The notes beneath the pieces were generated by a model. The model ran no database searches and was not told the origin of the DNA. It saw nothing but the letters and a program-made list of their open reading frames with translations. The translations under genes were made by a program, and so were the position numbers. DNA of 64,000 nucleotides, taken from assembly GCF_017220215.1 (NCBI RefSeq), contig NZ_CP071131.1:620001-684000 (forward strand), read 5' to 3'. Below, piece after piece: positions 36,384-44,853 of the stretch (position 1 is the stretch's first letter; each line of letters starts with the position of its first letter). Origin of the DNA: Caballeronia sp. M1242 (lineage in GTDB: Bacteria > Pseudomonadota > Gammaproteobacteria > Burkholderiales > Burkholderiaceae).

Positions 36384-36602
36384 ATGAAGACCTCGATCAT
36401 CGCTTTGTTCGTCGCCGCGAGCGCTTTCGCGGGAGCCGCGCAAGCCGCAGTCAACGATACCGCGCCCGCGTCGCAGGATACACAGTCGTCGGCGGTGCAT
36501 CGCGTCATGGGCAAGACGCGCGCCGAAGTCCGCAGCGAACTCGTGCAGGCGCAGAAGAGCGGACAGATCGCGGCGCTGGCGAGTCTCTATCGCGGTAGCT
36601 GA
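36384..36602 (+). CDS. DUF4148-type exported protein, first tandem copy
   Basis: A 72-residue protein: signal peptide (IIALFVAASAFAGAAQA) and a short mature part ending in KTRAEVRSELVQAQKSGQIA, the DUF4148 signature. AAGGAG precedes the ATG. It is almost identical to the next gene, differing by Thr/Ala at one mature position. The composite promoter at 36188-36279 should drive both, possibly together with the Ohr-type gene. Confidence 0.85.
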   Translation: MKTSIIALFVAASAFAGAAQAAVNDTAPASQDTQSSAVHRVMGKTRAEVRSELVQAQKSGQIAALASLYRGS

Positions 36603-36672
36603 GTGACTGCGTTGCGCATCGCCCGATTTCCAATCATTCGCAAGATCACTTTCAACCTCAAGGAGCTTAATG

Positions 36673-36891
36673 ATGAAGACCTCGATCATCGCTTTATTCG
36701 TCGCCGCGAGCGCTTTCGCGGGAGCCGCGCAGGCCGCAGTCAACGATACCGCGCCCGCGTCGCAGGATGCGCAGTCGTCGGCGGTGCATCGCGTCATGGG
36801 CAAGACGCGCGCTGAAGTCCGCAGCGAACTCGTGCAGGCGCAAAAGAGCGGACAGATCGCGGCGCTGGCGAGTCTGTATCGCGGTAGCTAA
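36673..36891 (+). CDS. DUF4148-type exported protein, second tandem copy
   Basis: A 72-residue near-copy of the preceding gene with the same signal peptide and RAEVRSELVQAQKSG core. The ATG aligned with the first copy is at 36673; an ATG one codon earlier arose from a C-to-G change. The ribosome site AAGGAG is kept. Function unknown, as for the whole family. Confidence 0.85.
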   Translation: MKTSIIALFVAASAFAGAAQAAVNDTAPASQDAQSSAVHRVMGKTRAEVRSELVQAQKSGQIAALASLYRGS

Positions 36892-36938
36892 GCGCTTGCG
36901 TTTCGCATCGCCTGATTTCCAACCATTCGAGGATCACC

Positions 36939-37358
36939 ATGACGACACACATGGATACTGTGCTCTATACCGGCAAAACGCGCGTAACCGGAGGCCGCGA
37001 AGGACACGCGCGCAGCTCCGACGGCCGGCTCGACGTAAAGCTCTCGACGCCCGGCGCGGCCGGCGCGGGCACCAACCCGGAGCAGATGTTCGCGGCGGGC
37101 TGGTCGGCGTGTTTCATCGGCGCAATGCGCAAGGCCGCCGCCGTGCTGCAAGTGAAGCTGCCCGAGGATACGGCCGTCGACGCCGAAGTGGATCTCGGCA
37201 CGCACGACGGCGCGTATCTGCTGCGCGCGCGGCTTGCGGTGAGTCTGCCGGGCATCGACCGCGATACGGCGCACGCGATCGTCGAGGGCGCGCATCAGAC
37301 CTGCCCGTACTCGAAGGCGACGCGCGGCAATATCGACGTGACCATCGAGGTCGTATGA
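36939..37358 (+). CDS. Ohr/OsmC-type peroxiredoxin
   Basis: A 139-residue OsmC-family protein close to Ohr: VLYTGKTRVTGGREG at the N-terminus, peroxidatic Cys 58 in GWSACFIGAM and resolving Cys 122 in HQTCPYSKATRGN. Ohr reduces organic hydroperoxides with lipoylated or dithiol donors. A GAGGA site precedes the ATG, and the gene begins right after the DUF4148 duplication, so it may be read from the same promoter. No OhrR-type regulator is adjacent, unlike many ohr loci. Confidence 0.92.
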   Translation: MTTHMDTVLYTGKTRVTGGREGHARSSDGRLDVKLSTPGAAGAGTNPEQMFAAGWSACFIGAMRKAAAVLQVKLPEDTAVDAEVDLGTHDGAYLLRARLAVSLPGIDRDTAHAIVEGAHQTCPYSKATRGNIDVTIEVV

Positions 37359-37547
37359 GAGCGACGGCATGGCGGCGGCGCGAGGATGCGCTCGCTGCCG
37401 CCGGAATGTAGTGACTTCCGGGGACGCGTAAGAGCGGGCATGGCGCGTGCCATGAGCGAGAACGGTCGTCGATTGCGCGTCCGCGGTTGAACGGCGCGAG
37501 ACGACCTGATATGTTCGCTTGAACCTCACTCAGCCCTCGGAGTCACG

Positions 37548-38084
37548 ATGCAGTCCAAGTTGCGCGAAGAAGATATCCGAACCCGTGCCTATCTCCTCTG
37601 GGAGGCCGATGGCCGGCATTCCGGGCGCGATCACGTTTATTGGCAGCAGGCCATCGCTCAACTGAAGGAAGAAGGCGTCGCGCCGTCGCGCGATGCGGTC
37701 ATCGACGAACATGGGGCTTCAGGCGCGAAGAAGCCGTCGAAGGCCAAGAAGGGCGCTGCGGCCTCCGATACGCCCGTTACTTCCGAGGCCGACAAGAAGG
37801 CGAAAGCGAAAACGAAGACGCCGGTCAAAACCGCAGCGAAGACCGCAACCAAGACCGCAACCAAGACCGCGACCAAGACTGCGGCGAAGTCCGAACCGAA
37901 GTCCGCTGCGAAGAAGCCAGCGAAGCCGAAGGAACCGGCGGCCGAAGCGAAGGCCAAGTCCACCGCCGCCGCGAGCGAGCCGAAAGCCAAGCGCGGCAGC
38001 AAGACGGCTGGTGCCGATGCTTCCAAGCCCGCGAAGAAGCCGCGCGGGACGAAGGCCGTCGAAGGACAGGCCGAGTCGAGCTAA
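37548..38084 (+). CDS. DUF2934 protein with Lys/Ala-rich histone-like tail
   Basis: A 178-residue protein. The N-terminal 45 residues (REEDIRTRAYLLWEADGR) are DUF2934, common in soil proteobacteria. The rest is a basic, disordered tail of KTATKTATKTA-type repeats and KPAK/AKAK motifs, like histone H1 C-terminal tails and the bacterial AlgP/HctB-like proteins. It could bind DNA or RNA non-specifically. It stands alone, with its own AT-richer upstream region. Confidence 0.8.
   Translation: MQSKLREEDIRTRAYLLWEADGRHSGRDHVYWQQAIAQLKEEGVAPSRDAVIDEHGASGAKKPSKAKKGAAASDTPVTSEADKKAKAKTKTPVKTAAKTATKTATKTATKTAAKSEPKSAAKKPAKPKEPAAEAKAKSTAAASEPKAKRGSKTAGADASKPAKKPRGTKAVEGQAESS
37841..37876 (+). repeat. 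12-base tandem repeat inside the Lys/Ala-rich tail
   Basis: Three copies of a 12-base unit, GACCGCAACCAA with one changed base in the third, encode the KTAT repeats. Flanking units are degenerate. Slippage here would change tail length in frame. Confidence 0.75.
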
Positions 38085-38131
38085 CGCTGCGGCGAGCGTC
38101 CGACAGGCATATCGACGCGAGGCGCGGTTCG

Positions 38132-39331
38132 CTAAGCGTCCGCGCCGCCGCCCCGCCTGCTCACGATAGCCAACGCGACCGCGCCCAGCGCCAGCGCCGC
38201 GGCCGCGATCCACAGCGCGTACGAGAACGATCCGGTTCGCTCCGCGATCGGCGCGGCGACGATCGGCCCGACGATTTGTCCGAGGCCATACGCGCCCGTC
38301 GCGTAGCCCATCAGCCCGGCTGCCGCGTCGCCGCGCAAGCGGCGCGCTTCGCGCATGGCGAAGAGCGTGATCGCGGTGAACGGCAAACCGAGCAGCACGG
38401 TGCCCGCGCCCAGCCCGATGGCGGTCGGCGACACGACGCCGAGACCGATGCCCGCCGCCTGCACGATGTAGCACGCAGCCAGCAAGCGCCGGTTGTCCCA
38501 TGTAATCGGCAGACGGGCGCCGAAGACCGCGCCCACCATCAGCGCCAGACCGAAGGCCGGCCAGAACAGATCGGGCCACGGCGACCCCGGCAACGCGTGT
38601 CGCGCGATGACCGGCAGAAACGTCGCGGTGATGATGTAGCCGAAGCCGGCGAGACCATACAGGCTGACGAGCCAGAACGCATCGCCACGCGTCGAGGCGT
38701 GCGCGGTGGCGCTTGCGGCGCGCGCGTGCGCCGAGGCCGGCGGGGGCGTCAGCGCGAACGCCTGCCAGATGAACGCGATCGCTACTGCCGAGCACGCCGC
38801 GAAGCCCGTCCATACCCACGGCGCGCTGACGCCGTACGCGGCGGCACCCGCCCCGAGCAGCCCGGTCGCGACGATGCCGACGCCCGGTCCCGCGTAGATC
38901 ACGCCGCTCATGCCGTGCGCGTTCAGTTCCGCGAGGCGCCGCAGGCCCCATTGCGATGCGAACACGAACGCCCACGCGCTGACGACGCCCGCCGCGAAGC
39001 GTATCGCGGTCCACGCCCAGAAGACGTGCACGAGACCCATCGCCAGCGTGAAGACGGCGGTCGTCACGAGCGCGAGTCGCACCATGCGGCCGTGATCGAC
39101 GCGAATGGCCGCGCACGTAAGCGCGCCGATCAGATACCCCGCGTAATTGGCCGATGCGAGCCATCCGCCCTGACGAATATCGAGCGCGCCGCTCTTGAGC
39201 ATCAAGGGCAAGAGCGGCGTGAACGCGAATCGACCGACGCCGAGCGCCACGGCGAGCGCGACGGCACAGGCGAGCGCCGCATCGCGCGCGGGATGCGTTG
39301 ACGGTGCGTGAGCTTCAGCAGACGTAGCCAT
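38132..39331 (-). CDS. MFS transporter, YbfB/YjiJ type
   Basis: A 399-residue twelve-helix transporter: VALAVALGVGRFAFTPLLPLM and GGWLASANYAGYLIGAL are typical of the YbfB/YjiJ family, whose substrates are unknown. It is divergent from a LysR gene, and the 88 bases between them hold a perfect palindrome, so it is the likely target of that regulator. Confidence 0.87.
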   Translation of the reverse strand: MATSAEAHAPSTHPARDAALACAVALAVALGVGRFAFTPLLPLMLKSGALDIRQGGWLASANYAGYLIGALTCAAIRVDHGRMVRLALVTTAVFTLAMGLVHVFWAWTAIRFAAGVVSAWAFVFASQWGLRRLAELNAHGMSGVIYAGPGVGIVATGLLGAGAAAYGVSAPWVWTGFAACSAVAIAFIWQAFALTPPPASAHARAASATAHASTRGDAFWLVSLYGLAGFGYIITATFLPVIARHALPGSPWPDLFWPAFGLALMVGAVFGARLPITWDNRRLLAACYIVQAAGIGLGVVSPTAIGLGAGTVLLGLPFTAITLFAMREARRLRGDAAAGLMGYATGAYGLGQIVGPIVAAPIAERTGSFSYALWIAAAALALGAVALAIVSRRGGGADA

Positions 39332-39377
39332 GACAGATCGAGAAAGACGAGCAGTTTCTCGATGCTAGCTTGACCGC

Positions 39378-39408
39378 CGCATCTTGAAAAATGAATAATC
39401 AAGATGCG
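39378..39408. promoter_or_regulatory. LysR-type operator between divergent MFS and lysR genes
   Basis: A perfect inverted repeat CGCATCTTGA-N11-TCAAGATGCG. The inner TTGA-N11-TCAA fits the T-N11-A rule of LysR boxes, and its AT-rich centre could overlap both promoters. It lies 12 bases before the LysR start and 47 before the MFS start. Confidence 0.75.
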
Positions 39409-39419
39409 ATCAATCTCGG

Positions 39420-40301
39420 ATGCAGATCATGGACCTGGGCTCATTGGCGATTTTCCGGACTGTCGTGCGCGAAGCGGGCGTGACGAAAGCGGCGGCGAAG
39501 CTCAATCGCGTGCAGTCGAACGTGACCACGCGCATACGCCAACTGGAGGAGACGCTCGGCACCGAGCTTTTCGAGCGCAACGGCCGAAAGCTCGTGCTCA
39601 CGCCCGCCGGCGAGACGCTGCTGCCGTACGCCGAGCGCCTGCTCGCGCTGGCCGACGAAGCGCGTCACGCGGTGCGCGAAAATCGTCCGCAAGGGCGTTT
39701 GCGTCTCGGCACTATGGAAAGCACGGCCGCGAGCCGGCTGCCGCGCGTGCTCGCGGCCTACCATCAACGCTGGCCGGACGTGACGCTGGAACTGGCGACG
39801 GGCGTGACGCGCGCGCTCATCGACAGCGTGCGTGCGTATGAAGTCGATGCCGCCGTGCTCGCGCGTCCTATCGAGCCGAACGCGCTTCCCGCCGAGCTGT
39901 TCGAAACGGTGCCCGTGTTCGAGGAAGAACTCGTGCTGGTCACGCCGCGCGGCCAGCATCCGACCGCCATGGCGCAGCAGATCGCCGGGCTCACGCTCGT
40001 GGCGTTCGAGCGCGGCTGCGCGTATCGCGCATATGCGATGCGCTGGTACGAAGAGCAAGGCATCCGGCCGGCGCGCGTGCTGGAACTCGGTTCGTATCAC
40101 GCGATCGTCGCGTGCGTGTCCGCGGGCGCGGGCGTGGCCGTCGCGCCGCGCTCGGTGCTGGAACTCGCGGGACTGGCCGACGAAGTGGAACTGCATTCGC
40201 TCGGCGATCTCGGCCGCGTGAGCACGCTGCTCGTGTGGCGCAAGGGCCACTTCTCGGCGGCGCTCGGCGCATTGCGCGACTTGCTGCTCGCGCGGTCGTG
40301 A
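39420..40301 (+). CDS. LysR-family transcriptional regulator
   Basis: A 293-residue LysR protein with helix-turn-helix EAGVTKAAAKLNRVQSNVTT and effector domain from about residue 90 (GRLRLGTMESTAASRLPRVL). A Met at 39429 is an equally good start. It belongs to the group often found next to YbfB/YjiJ-type transporters, and the palindrome upstream should be its site. Confidence 0.9.
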   Translation: MQIMDLGSLAIFRTVVREAGVTKAAAKLNRVQSNVTTRIRQLEETLGTELFERNGRKLVLTPAGETLLPYAERLLALADEARHAVRENRPQGRLRLGTMESTAASRLPRVLAAYHQRWPDVTLELATGVTRALIDSVRAYEVDAAVLARPIEPNALPAELFETVPVFEEELVLVTPRGQHPTAMAQQIAGLTLVAFERGCAYRAYAMRWYEEQGIRPARVLELGSYHAIVACVSAGAGVAVAPRSVLELAGLADEVELHSLGDLGRVSTLLVWRKGHFSAALGALRDLLLARS

Positions 40302-40328
40302 GCGCCTACGCGTCGCCAGCGTCGCCCG

Positions 40329-41042
40329 TTAAGACGCTTTGCCGATGTTCAACTGCACCTGGTCGATCGCCGCCATGACGAGATCGTCTGCGTGGCGAAT
40401 GCCTTCGGCGGAGGCGGCGAGTCCGTCCAGACGGCCATCGATCAGCAGCAAGGCGAGGCCGTGCACATACGCCCACGCAGCGGTGAGCGCAACGGCGCGC
40501 GACGCGTCCATCGGCCCGAAAGTATGCTTGCCCGATGGCGGGCCGAGCGGCGCGTCACCGAATACGCCGGCCAACGCAAGGCCGGCGGTTCGTCGCGCCT
40601 CGATGAGCGATGGCCTTTCGGCATCGAACATCTCGCCGCGCGACATCAGCCGCATGAGATCCGGGTTCTTCTTCGCGAACTCGATATAGCCACGCGCGAT
40701 GGCCCTCGGCCTCTCCGACGCGTCCTGCACGTCCCGCGCGCTATTCGCGATGCACGCCGACAGACGCATGAAGCCATCGGCCGCGAGTTCGCTCAGCACG
40801 CCCGCCGTATCGCCAAAGTGATGCTGAGGCGCGGTATGCGACACGCCCGCCTCGCGCGCGATGGCTCTGAGGCTCAGCCCGCTGATTCCGTCGCGCTTCA
40901 GGACCACTTCGGCGGCCTGCAACAACGCTTGCGGCAGCGATCCGTGGTGATAGGGCTTGTGCTGTTCTTTTTCCGTTGGCTTCGCCGCGCGCTTTCTGGC
41001 TCGCGTCGGCTCGGCGAGACCGCTTTCGCTGTTGTCGACCAT
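40329..41042 (-). CDS. TetR-family regulator with WHG domain
   Basis: A 237-residue TetR regulator: DNA-binding region with LPQALLQAAEVVLKRDG and LRAIAREAGVSHTAPQHHFGD, followed by a WHG-type ligand domain. The 37-residue basic N-terminal extension (RARKRAAKPTEKEQHKPYHHG) may add DNA contacts. It has no obvious target operon; the downstream gene is the convergent LysR. Confidence 0.87.
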   Translation of the reverse strand: MVDNSESGLAEPTRARKRAAKPTEKEQHKPYHHGSLPQALLQAAEVVLKRDGISGLSLRAIAREAGVSHTAPQHHFGDTAGVLSELAADGFMRLSACIANSARDVQDASERPRAIARGYIEFAKKNPDLMRLMSRGEMFDAERPSLIEARRTAGLALAGVFGDAPLGPPSGKHTFGPMDASRAVALTAAWAYVHGLALLLIDGRLDGLAASAEGIRHADDLVMAAIDQVQLNIGKAS

Positions 41043-41142
41043 GTCGGTGGCATCGCATTTTTACATTGGAAACTTATGGTGATGCGTTCACGGCGAAATG
41101 TCAAAGACCGGTCCGCATGGAGAGCGCGCGCGGTCTGTCCGG

Positions 41143-41424
41143 TCACGGCACTGATCTTTCGTCCGTCATCGCGCGATGCGCGCCCGCAACGGGCGCTTCG
41201 TCCGCGAGCGAGCCGAAGCGCGCAGCGAGCCATTCCTGCGCCCATTGCCGCGCGAAGGCCACCGCGTCGTCACGCAAGTCGAAGCCTGCGAGATCGCCGC
41301 TCATGAAGACGTCGGTCTCGCTGCCGTCCGCGTTCGTCGCGCTGATGCGCACGTGCGCGATGTATTCGCCGTCCGCCCTGCGGGGCGTCGGGTCGATGCG
41401 ATAAGGGGATGAAGTGGATTGCAT
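41143..41424 (-). CDS. Small conserved-looking protein, unknown function
   Basis: A 93-residue protein with AAGGAAG before its ATG. The layout is YRIDPTPRR, then an alternating strand block (GEYIAHVRISATNADGSE), FMSGDLAGFDLRDDAVAFARQWAQEWL. The gene just upstream encodes another 93-residue protein with a similar layout, so the two may be diverged paralogues. Cytoplasmic, no membrane segment. Function unknown. Confidence 0.65.
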   Translation of the reverse strand: MQSTSSPYRIDPTPRRADGEYIAHVRISATNADGSETDVFMSGDLAGFDLRDDAVAFARQWAQEWLAARFGSLADEAPVAGAHRAMTDERSVP

Positions 41425-41465
41425 GATGCTCTTCCTTCGATGCAGCGTGTCCGCTGTTCTGCGCG

Positions 41466-41747
41466 TCAATCGAAGAGCGTCCGATCCTTCGCACACGTGT
41501 CGATCATTTTCTCGGCGTACGCGGTCGATGCGCGCCGCGCGTCACCCGCGTTGCGGAACGGCTCTCGCGCGTCGAGCCTGAACACGCGGCTTCGCGTCAC
41601 GCCGTCTGCGAGGCCCGGCTCCTGAATGCGCACGGCGGCGTCGAAACCGTCGTCGTAATTGTGGGCGCGGCCCGAGACCTGCGGCCGATGCGGAAACACG
41701 AGCGGATGAATTTCTAGACCACGGTAAAGACGGAAGTCGACTGTCAT
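41466..41747 (-). CDS. Small conserved-looking protein, unknown function
   Basis: A 93-residue protein: YRGLEIHPLVFPHRP, FDAAVRIQEPG, SRVFRLDAREPF and a C-terminal helix DARRASTAYAEKMIDTC. The order short basic strand, alternating strand, FxLD motif, DAxxxAxxxA helix matches its downstream neighbour, 41 bases away on the same strand. The Met at 41747 is chosen because it starts the folded part. Function unknown. Confidence 0.65.
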   Translation of the reverse strand: MTVDFRLYRGLEIHPLVFPHRPQVSGRAHNYDDGFDAAVRIQEPGLADGVTRSRVFRLDAREPFRNAGDARRASTAYAEKMIDTCAKDRTLFD

Positions 41748-42171
41748 GAGAGGCTCTCGCGCCGCGCGGTGGCGGCAAATAAGTAGTGCGCGTGGAAAGT
41801 ATCGGTAGTGATGACGCTTTGGCCGCGTTGCACGGCCGCGAACCACGCGAGAGTCATTCGCCGTCGGTCACGAGTCGCTCAGCTAGTCCATCGTACGCGC
41901 TTCGGAGACTTTGTACAGCGAAATTTCCGGCTTGCGTCCCGGGCGGCTCGAAGCGTTCGAAGAGGCTGCAACGTTGCCGCGCGATGTGCCTATAATGGAC
42001 CGCACTCGACACATCCTTCCTGCAAGAGGCGCGTGATTTCCTGGCGCCTCATGGTCCGCATTTGCATTCATCGCGGCTTCGAATCAAAGACTCATATCGA
42101 GCGCTCGCGTCGCTTGCCGCACAGTCGCCATCAGCGCAACGAGCAATGACGCTTCAACAGGACACTCACTC
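41748..42171. other. Intergenic region with promoter and 5' hairpin
   Basis: No gene is recognised in these 424 bases. A perfect TATAAT at 41991-41996 marks a likely promoter for the protease gene, with transcription starting near 42003. The early transcript would fold a hairpin GAGGCGC-N11-GCGCCTC (42026-42050), leaving a leader of about 170 bases. This could be a regulated leader or a small RNA; no known riboswitch class is recognised. Confidence 0.45.
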
Positions 42172-43176
42172 ATGCAAGCGCATATCCTCGACGTCTATTC
42201 GAGCCCGAATGGCGACACGTGGCGCTTGCGCATCGGCGCCGACGAATCGCGCGTCGTTCAACATGTCCCTAACGCGGCTTCGGGCGGGCAGGCATCGGAG
42301 ATGTCGGTAGAGGCGTTCCTATCGTCCGACGAAGCGACGCCGCAACGCGAGGCGCTAGTCGCCTTGCTCGACCAGCTTCGACGCGACGCCGACCAGCCGA
42401 GCACGCAGACTTCGAATGAACGCGCAGCGCCCCGCAAGTCCGCTGCCGACCCGCTGTTGCTCACCGCTGCGCGCGTCAGGACCTTCGCGGACGAAGCGCA
42501 TCTGACGAATGCGAGCGGCTTTTTCTTCGCTCGCGATGAACGGCTTTTTCTCGTGACGAGCCGTCATGTGGTCAGCGATGCGCCGAGCGAGCACTTTCCC
42601 GATCGGCTCGAAATAGAACTGCACATCGACGCCGACAACCTCGGCGCTTCGACTTGGTTCTCGTTGCCGTTGTATGCGGACGGCGTCGCGCTATGGCGAG
42701 AAGGCGCGGACGATGGCGGCGCGATCGATGTCGCCGTGCTCGAACTTGCGCGTGATCGCCTGCCCGCGACCGCGCGCTTCGATGCGTTCGGTCCCGAGCA
42801 TCTGCCGAAGCCCGACGGCGCGCTGCCGGTCGGCGCTTCGGTGCTGATCGTCGGTTTTCCGCTGGGCTTTCACGATTCGCTGCATCATCTGCCGGTCGTG
42901 AGGCAGGGCGTCATCGCGTCGGCGTTCGGGCTGCGCTTCCAGGGCAAAGGATGCTTTATCACCGATGCGCGCACGCATCGCGGCACGAGCGGCGCGCCGG
43001 TCGTCACCCGCGATCCGTCGAAGGCGGGCACGCCTGAAGCGTCACGGCTGCCGTGGCTGTTGCTCGGCATTCACTCATCGACAATCGATATGGGCTCCCG
43101 CGACGTGCAGGTGGATGAAACGCTCGGCCTCAACAGCGCGTGGTACTCGGACATTCTCATGACGTTGACGCGTTGA
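42172..43176 (+). CDS. Trypsin-like serine protease
   Basis: A 334-residue protein without signal peptide. A trypsin-fold domain begins near residue 100, with the catalytic triad visible: His in LVTSRHVVSD, Asp in GAIDVAVLELA, Ser in HRGTSGAPVV. The first 90 residues (MQAHILDVYSSPNGDTWRLR) form a separate small domain of unknown role. Cytoplasmic trypsin-like proteases of this kind appear in stress and defence settings, but no partner effector is seen here. It has a long leader. Confidence 0.8.
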   Translation: MQAHILDVYSSPNGDTWRLRIGADESRVVQHVPNAASGGQASEMSVEAFLSSDEATPQREALVALLDQLRRDADQPSTQTSNERAAPRKSAADPLLLTAARVRTFADEAHLTNASGFFFARDERLFLVTSRHVVSDAPSEHFPDRLEIELHIDADNLGASTWFSLPLYADGVALWREGADDGGAIDVAVLELARDRLPATARFDAFGPEHLPKPDGALPVGASVLIVGFPLGFHDSLHHLPVVRQGVIASAFGLRFQGKGCFITDARTHRGTSGAPVVTRDPSKAGTPEASRLPWLLLGIHSSTIDMGSRDVQVDETLGLNSAWYSDILMTLTR

Positions 43177-43349
43177 GCGAGCGCGCCGTCCGGACGCGAT
43201 TTTCACCATCCTGTTAAAATAGGCGCTCTTCGCACGTCCCGACGCATCGCATGCCCGCACCGCAGCTATCGCGTTGCCAGCGGGCCGAGCCTCTGTTGTC
43301 ACCAACCGGCGCACTCGCGCCGCACGTCTTCGTCCGAATCCATACCGCC

Positions 43350-44849
43350 ATGACTCAACCCGCGACCGGGACTCACACGCGCGTCGTCTCGCGCCTCTCA
43401 TTGCCGTCGTCACGCGCCGAATGGGTGCGGGAGATTCTCGCGGGCGTCGTGACGAGCCTCGCGCTGATCCCCGAGGTCATTTCGTTCGCCTTCATTTCGG
43501 GTGTCGAGCCGCGTTCGGCGTTGTTCGCCTCGGTCGTGCTGCTGATCGTCACGTCGCTGCTCGGCGGACGGCCCGCCATGGTCACTGCCGCGGCGGGGTC
43601 GGTGGCGCTCGTCGTCGCGCCGATGGTCCACGCGCACGGCGCGGGCTACATTCTCCCCGCCGTGCTGCTCGCGGGCTTGATACAGATCGCGTTCGGCGCG
43701 CTGGGCTTCGCGCGCATCGTGCGCTTCATTCCGCGCTCGGTTATGCTCGGTTTCGTCAACGCGCTCGGCGTGCTCATCTTCTGCGCGCAGATTCCGCATC
43801 TCGTCGACGAACCGCTTGCGGTGTACGCGCTGTTCGCGATCACGCTCGCCATCGTCGTGATCGGGCCGCGCGTGACGCGGGCGGTGCCGGCGCCGCTCAT
43901 CGCGATCATCGTGGCGACCGTGCTCGCCATTGCGTTGCACTGGTCGGTGCCGACGGTCGGCGGCGATCGTCCCATGTCGTCGGACTTGCCCGGCCTCACG
44001 CTCTGGTCCGTGCCGTTCGATCTGAGCACGTTGAAGATCGTATGGCAAACGGCGGTGTCCATTGCGTTCGTCGGCTTGCTGGAGACGCTGCTGACCGCGA
44101 AGCTCGTCGACGAAGTGACCGCGACGCGCTCGCACAAGTCGCGCGAATCGTGGGCGCTCGGGCTCGCGAATCTCGGCGCGGGCGCCTTCGGCGGCATTGC
44201 CGGCTGCGCGATGATCGGGCAGACGGTCGTGAACGTGGAGATCGGCGGGGCGCGCACGCGCGTGTCCACGCTCGCGGCGGCGGCCACGCTGCTTCTGCTC
44301 ATCACCGGGCTGAGTTCGGTGATGGCGCGCATCCCGATGGTGGCGCTCGCCGGCGTGATGATGGTCGTCGCGGTCAAGACGGTGGACTGGCACAGCCTGC
44401 GCCCGGCCACGTTGCGCCGCATGCCGCTCATGGAAACGTCCGTCATGCTCACCTCGATCGCGCTGACCGTGTACACGGGCAATCTCGCGATCGGCGTGGT
44501 CGGCGGCGTGTTGCTGGCGACGGTGCTGTTCGCGCGGCGCGTCGCTCACGTGATCCGCACGACGCGCGCCGTATCGGATGACGGCGAAAGCGTGCGTTAC
44601 GAAGTGCACGGACCGCTTTTCTTCGGCAGCAGCAACGATCTCGTCGACCAGTTCGAGTACGACGCCGATCCGCGCTCGGTCGTCATCGACTTCGCGAAAT
44701 CCCAGGTGTGGGATGCATCGACCGTCGCGGTGCTGGACTCCATCGAGAGCAAATACCGGCAGCGCGATGTGGCCGTGCAGTTCGTCGGGCTGGACGAGCG
44801 CAGCCGGGCGTTCCACGCGCGGTTGAGCGGAACCTTGAATGCCGGTTGA
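43350..44849 (+). CDS. SulP-family anion transporter with STAS domain
   Basis: A 499-residue protein: about eleven membrane helices with SLALIPEVISFAFISGV and GLLETLLTAKLVDEVTATRS (SulP signature), followed by a cytoplasmic STAS domain (YEVHGPLFFGSSNDLVDQF; VIDFAKSQVWDASTVAVLDS). It resembles the subgroup importing bicarbonate, sulfate or dicarboxylates. The Met at 43350 begins the usual N-terminus; an upstream Met adds 33 residues unlike the family. Confidence 0.9.
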   Translation: MTQPATGTHTRVVSRLSLPSSRAEWVREILAGVVTSLALIPEVISFAFISGVEPRSALFASVVLLIVTSLLGGRPAMVTAAAGSVALVVAPMVHAHGAGYILPAVLLAGLIQIAFGALGFARIVRFIPRSVMLGFVNALGVLIFCAQIPHLVDEPLAVYALFAITLAIVVIGPRVTRAVPAPLIAIIVATVLAIALHWSVPTVGGDRPMSSDLPGLTLWSVPFDLSTLKIVWQTAVSIAFVGLLETLLTAKLVDEVTATRSHKSRESWALGLANLGAGAFGGIAGCAMIGQTVVNVEIGGARTRVSTLAAAATLLLLITGLSSVMARIPMVALAGVMMVVAVKTVDWHSLRPATLRRMPLMETSVMLTSIALTVYTGNLAIGVVGGVLLATVLFARRVAHVIRTTRAVSDDGESVRYEVHGPLFFGSSNDLVDQFEYDADPRSVVIDFAKSQVWDASTVAVLDSIESKYRQRDVAVQFVGLDERSRAFHARLSGTLNAG

Positions 44850-44853
44850 AAGG

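Larger units (their letters stand above)
36361..36938 (+). repeat. Near-identical tandem duplication, 289-base unit
   Basis: Two consecutive 289-base units (36361-36649 and 36650-36938) each hold a ribosome site, a DUF4148-type gene and its 3' flank. The coding parts differ at only a handful of positions, so the duplication is recent or kept uniform by gene conversion. The upstream promoter is not duplicated. Confidence 0.85.

Noticed and set aside
43188-43203. CGTCCGGACG palindrome followed by ATTTT after the protease gene, as an intrinsic terminator
   Set aside because: The palindrome has no loop, so the foldable stem is only a few pairs; too weak to list.
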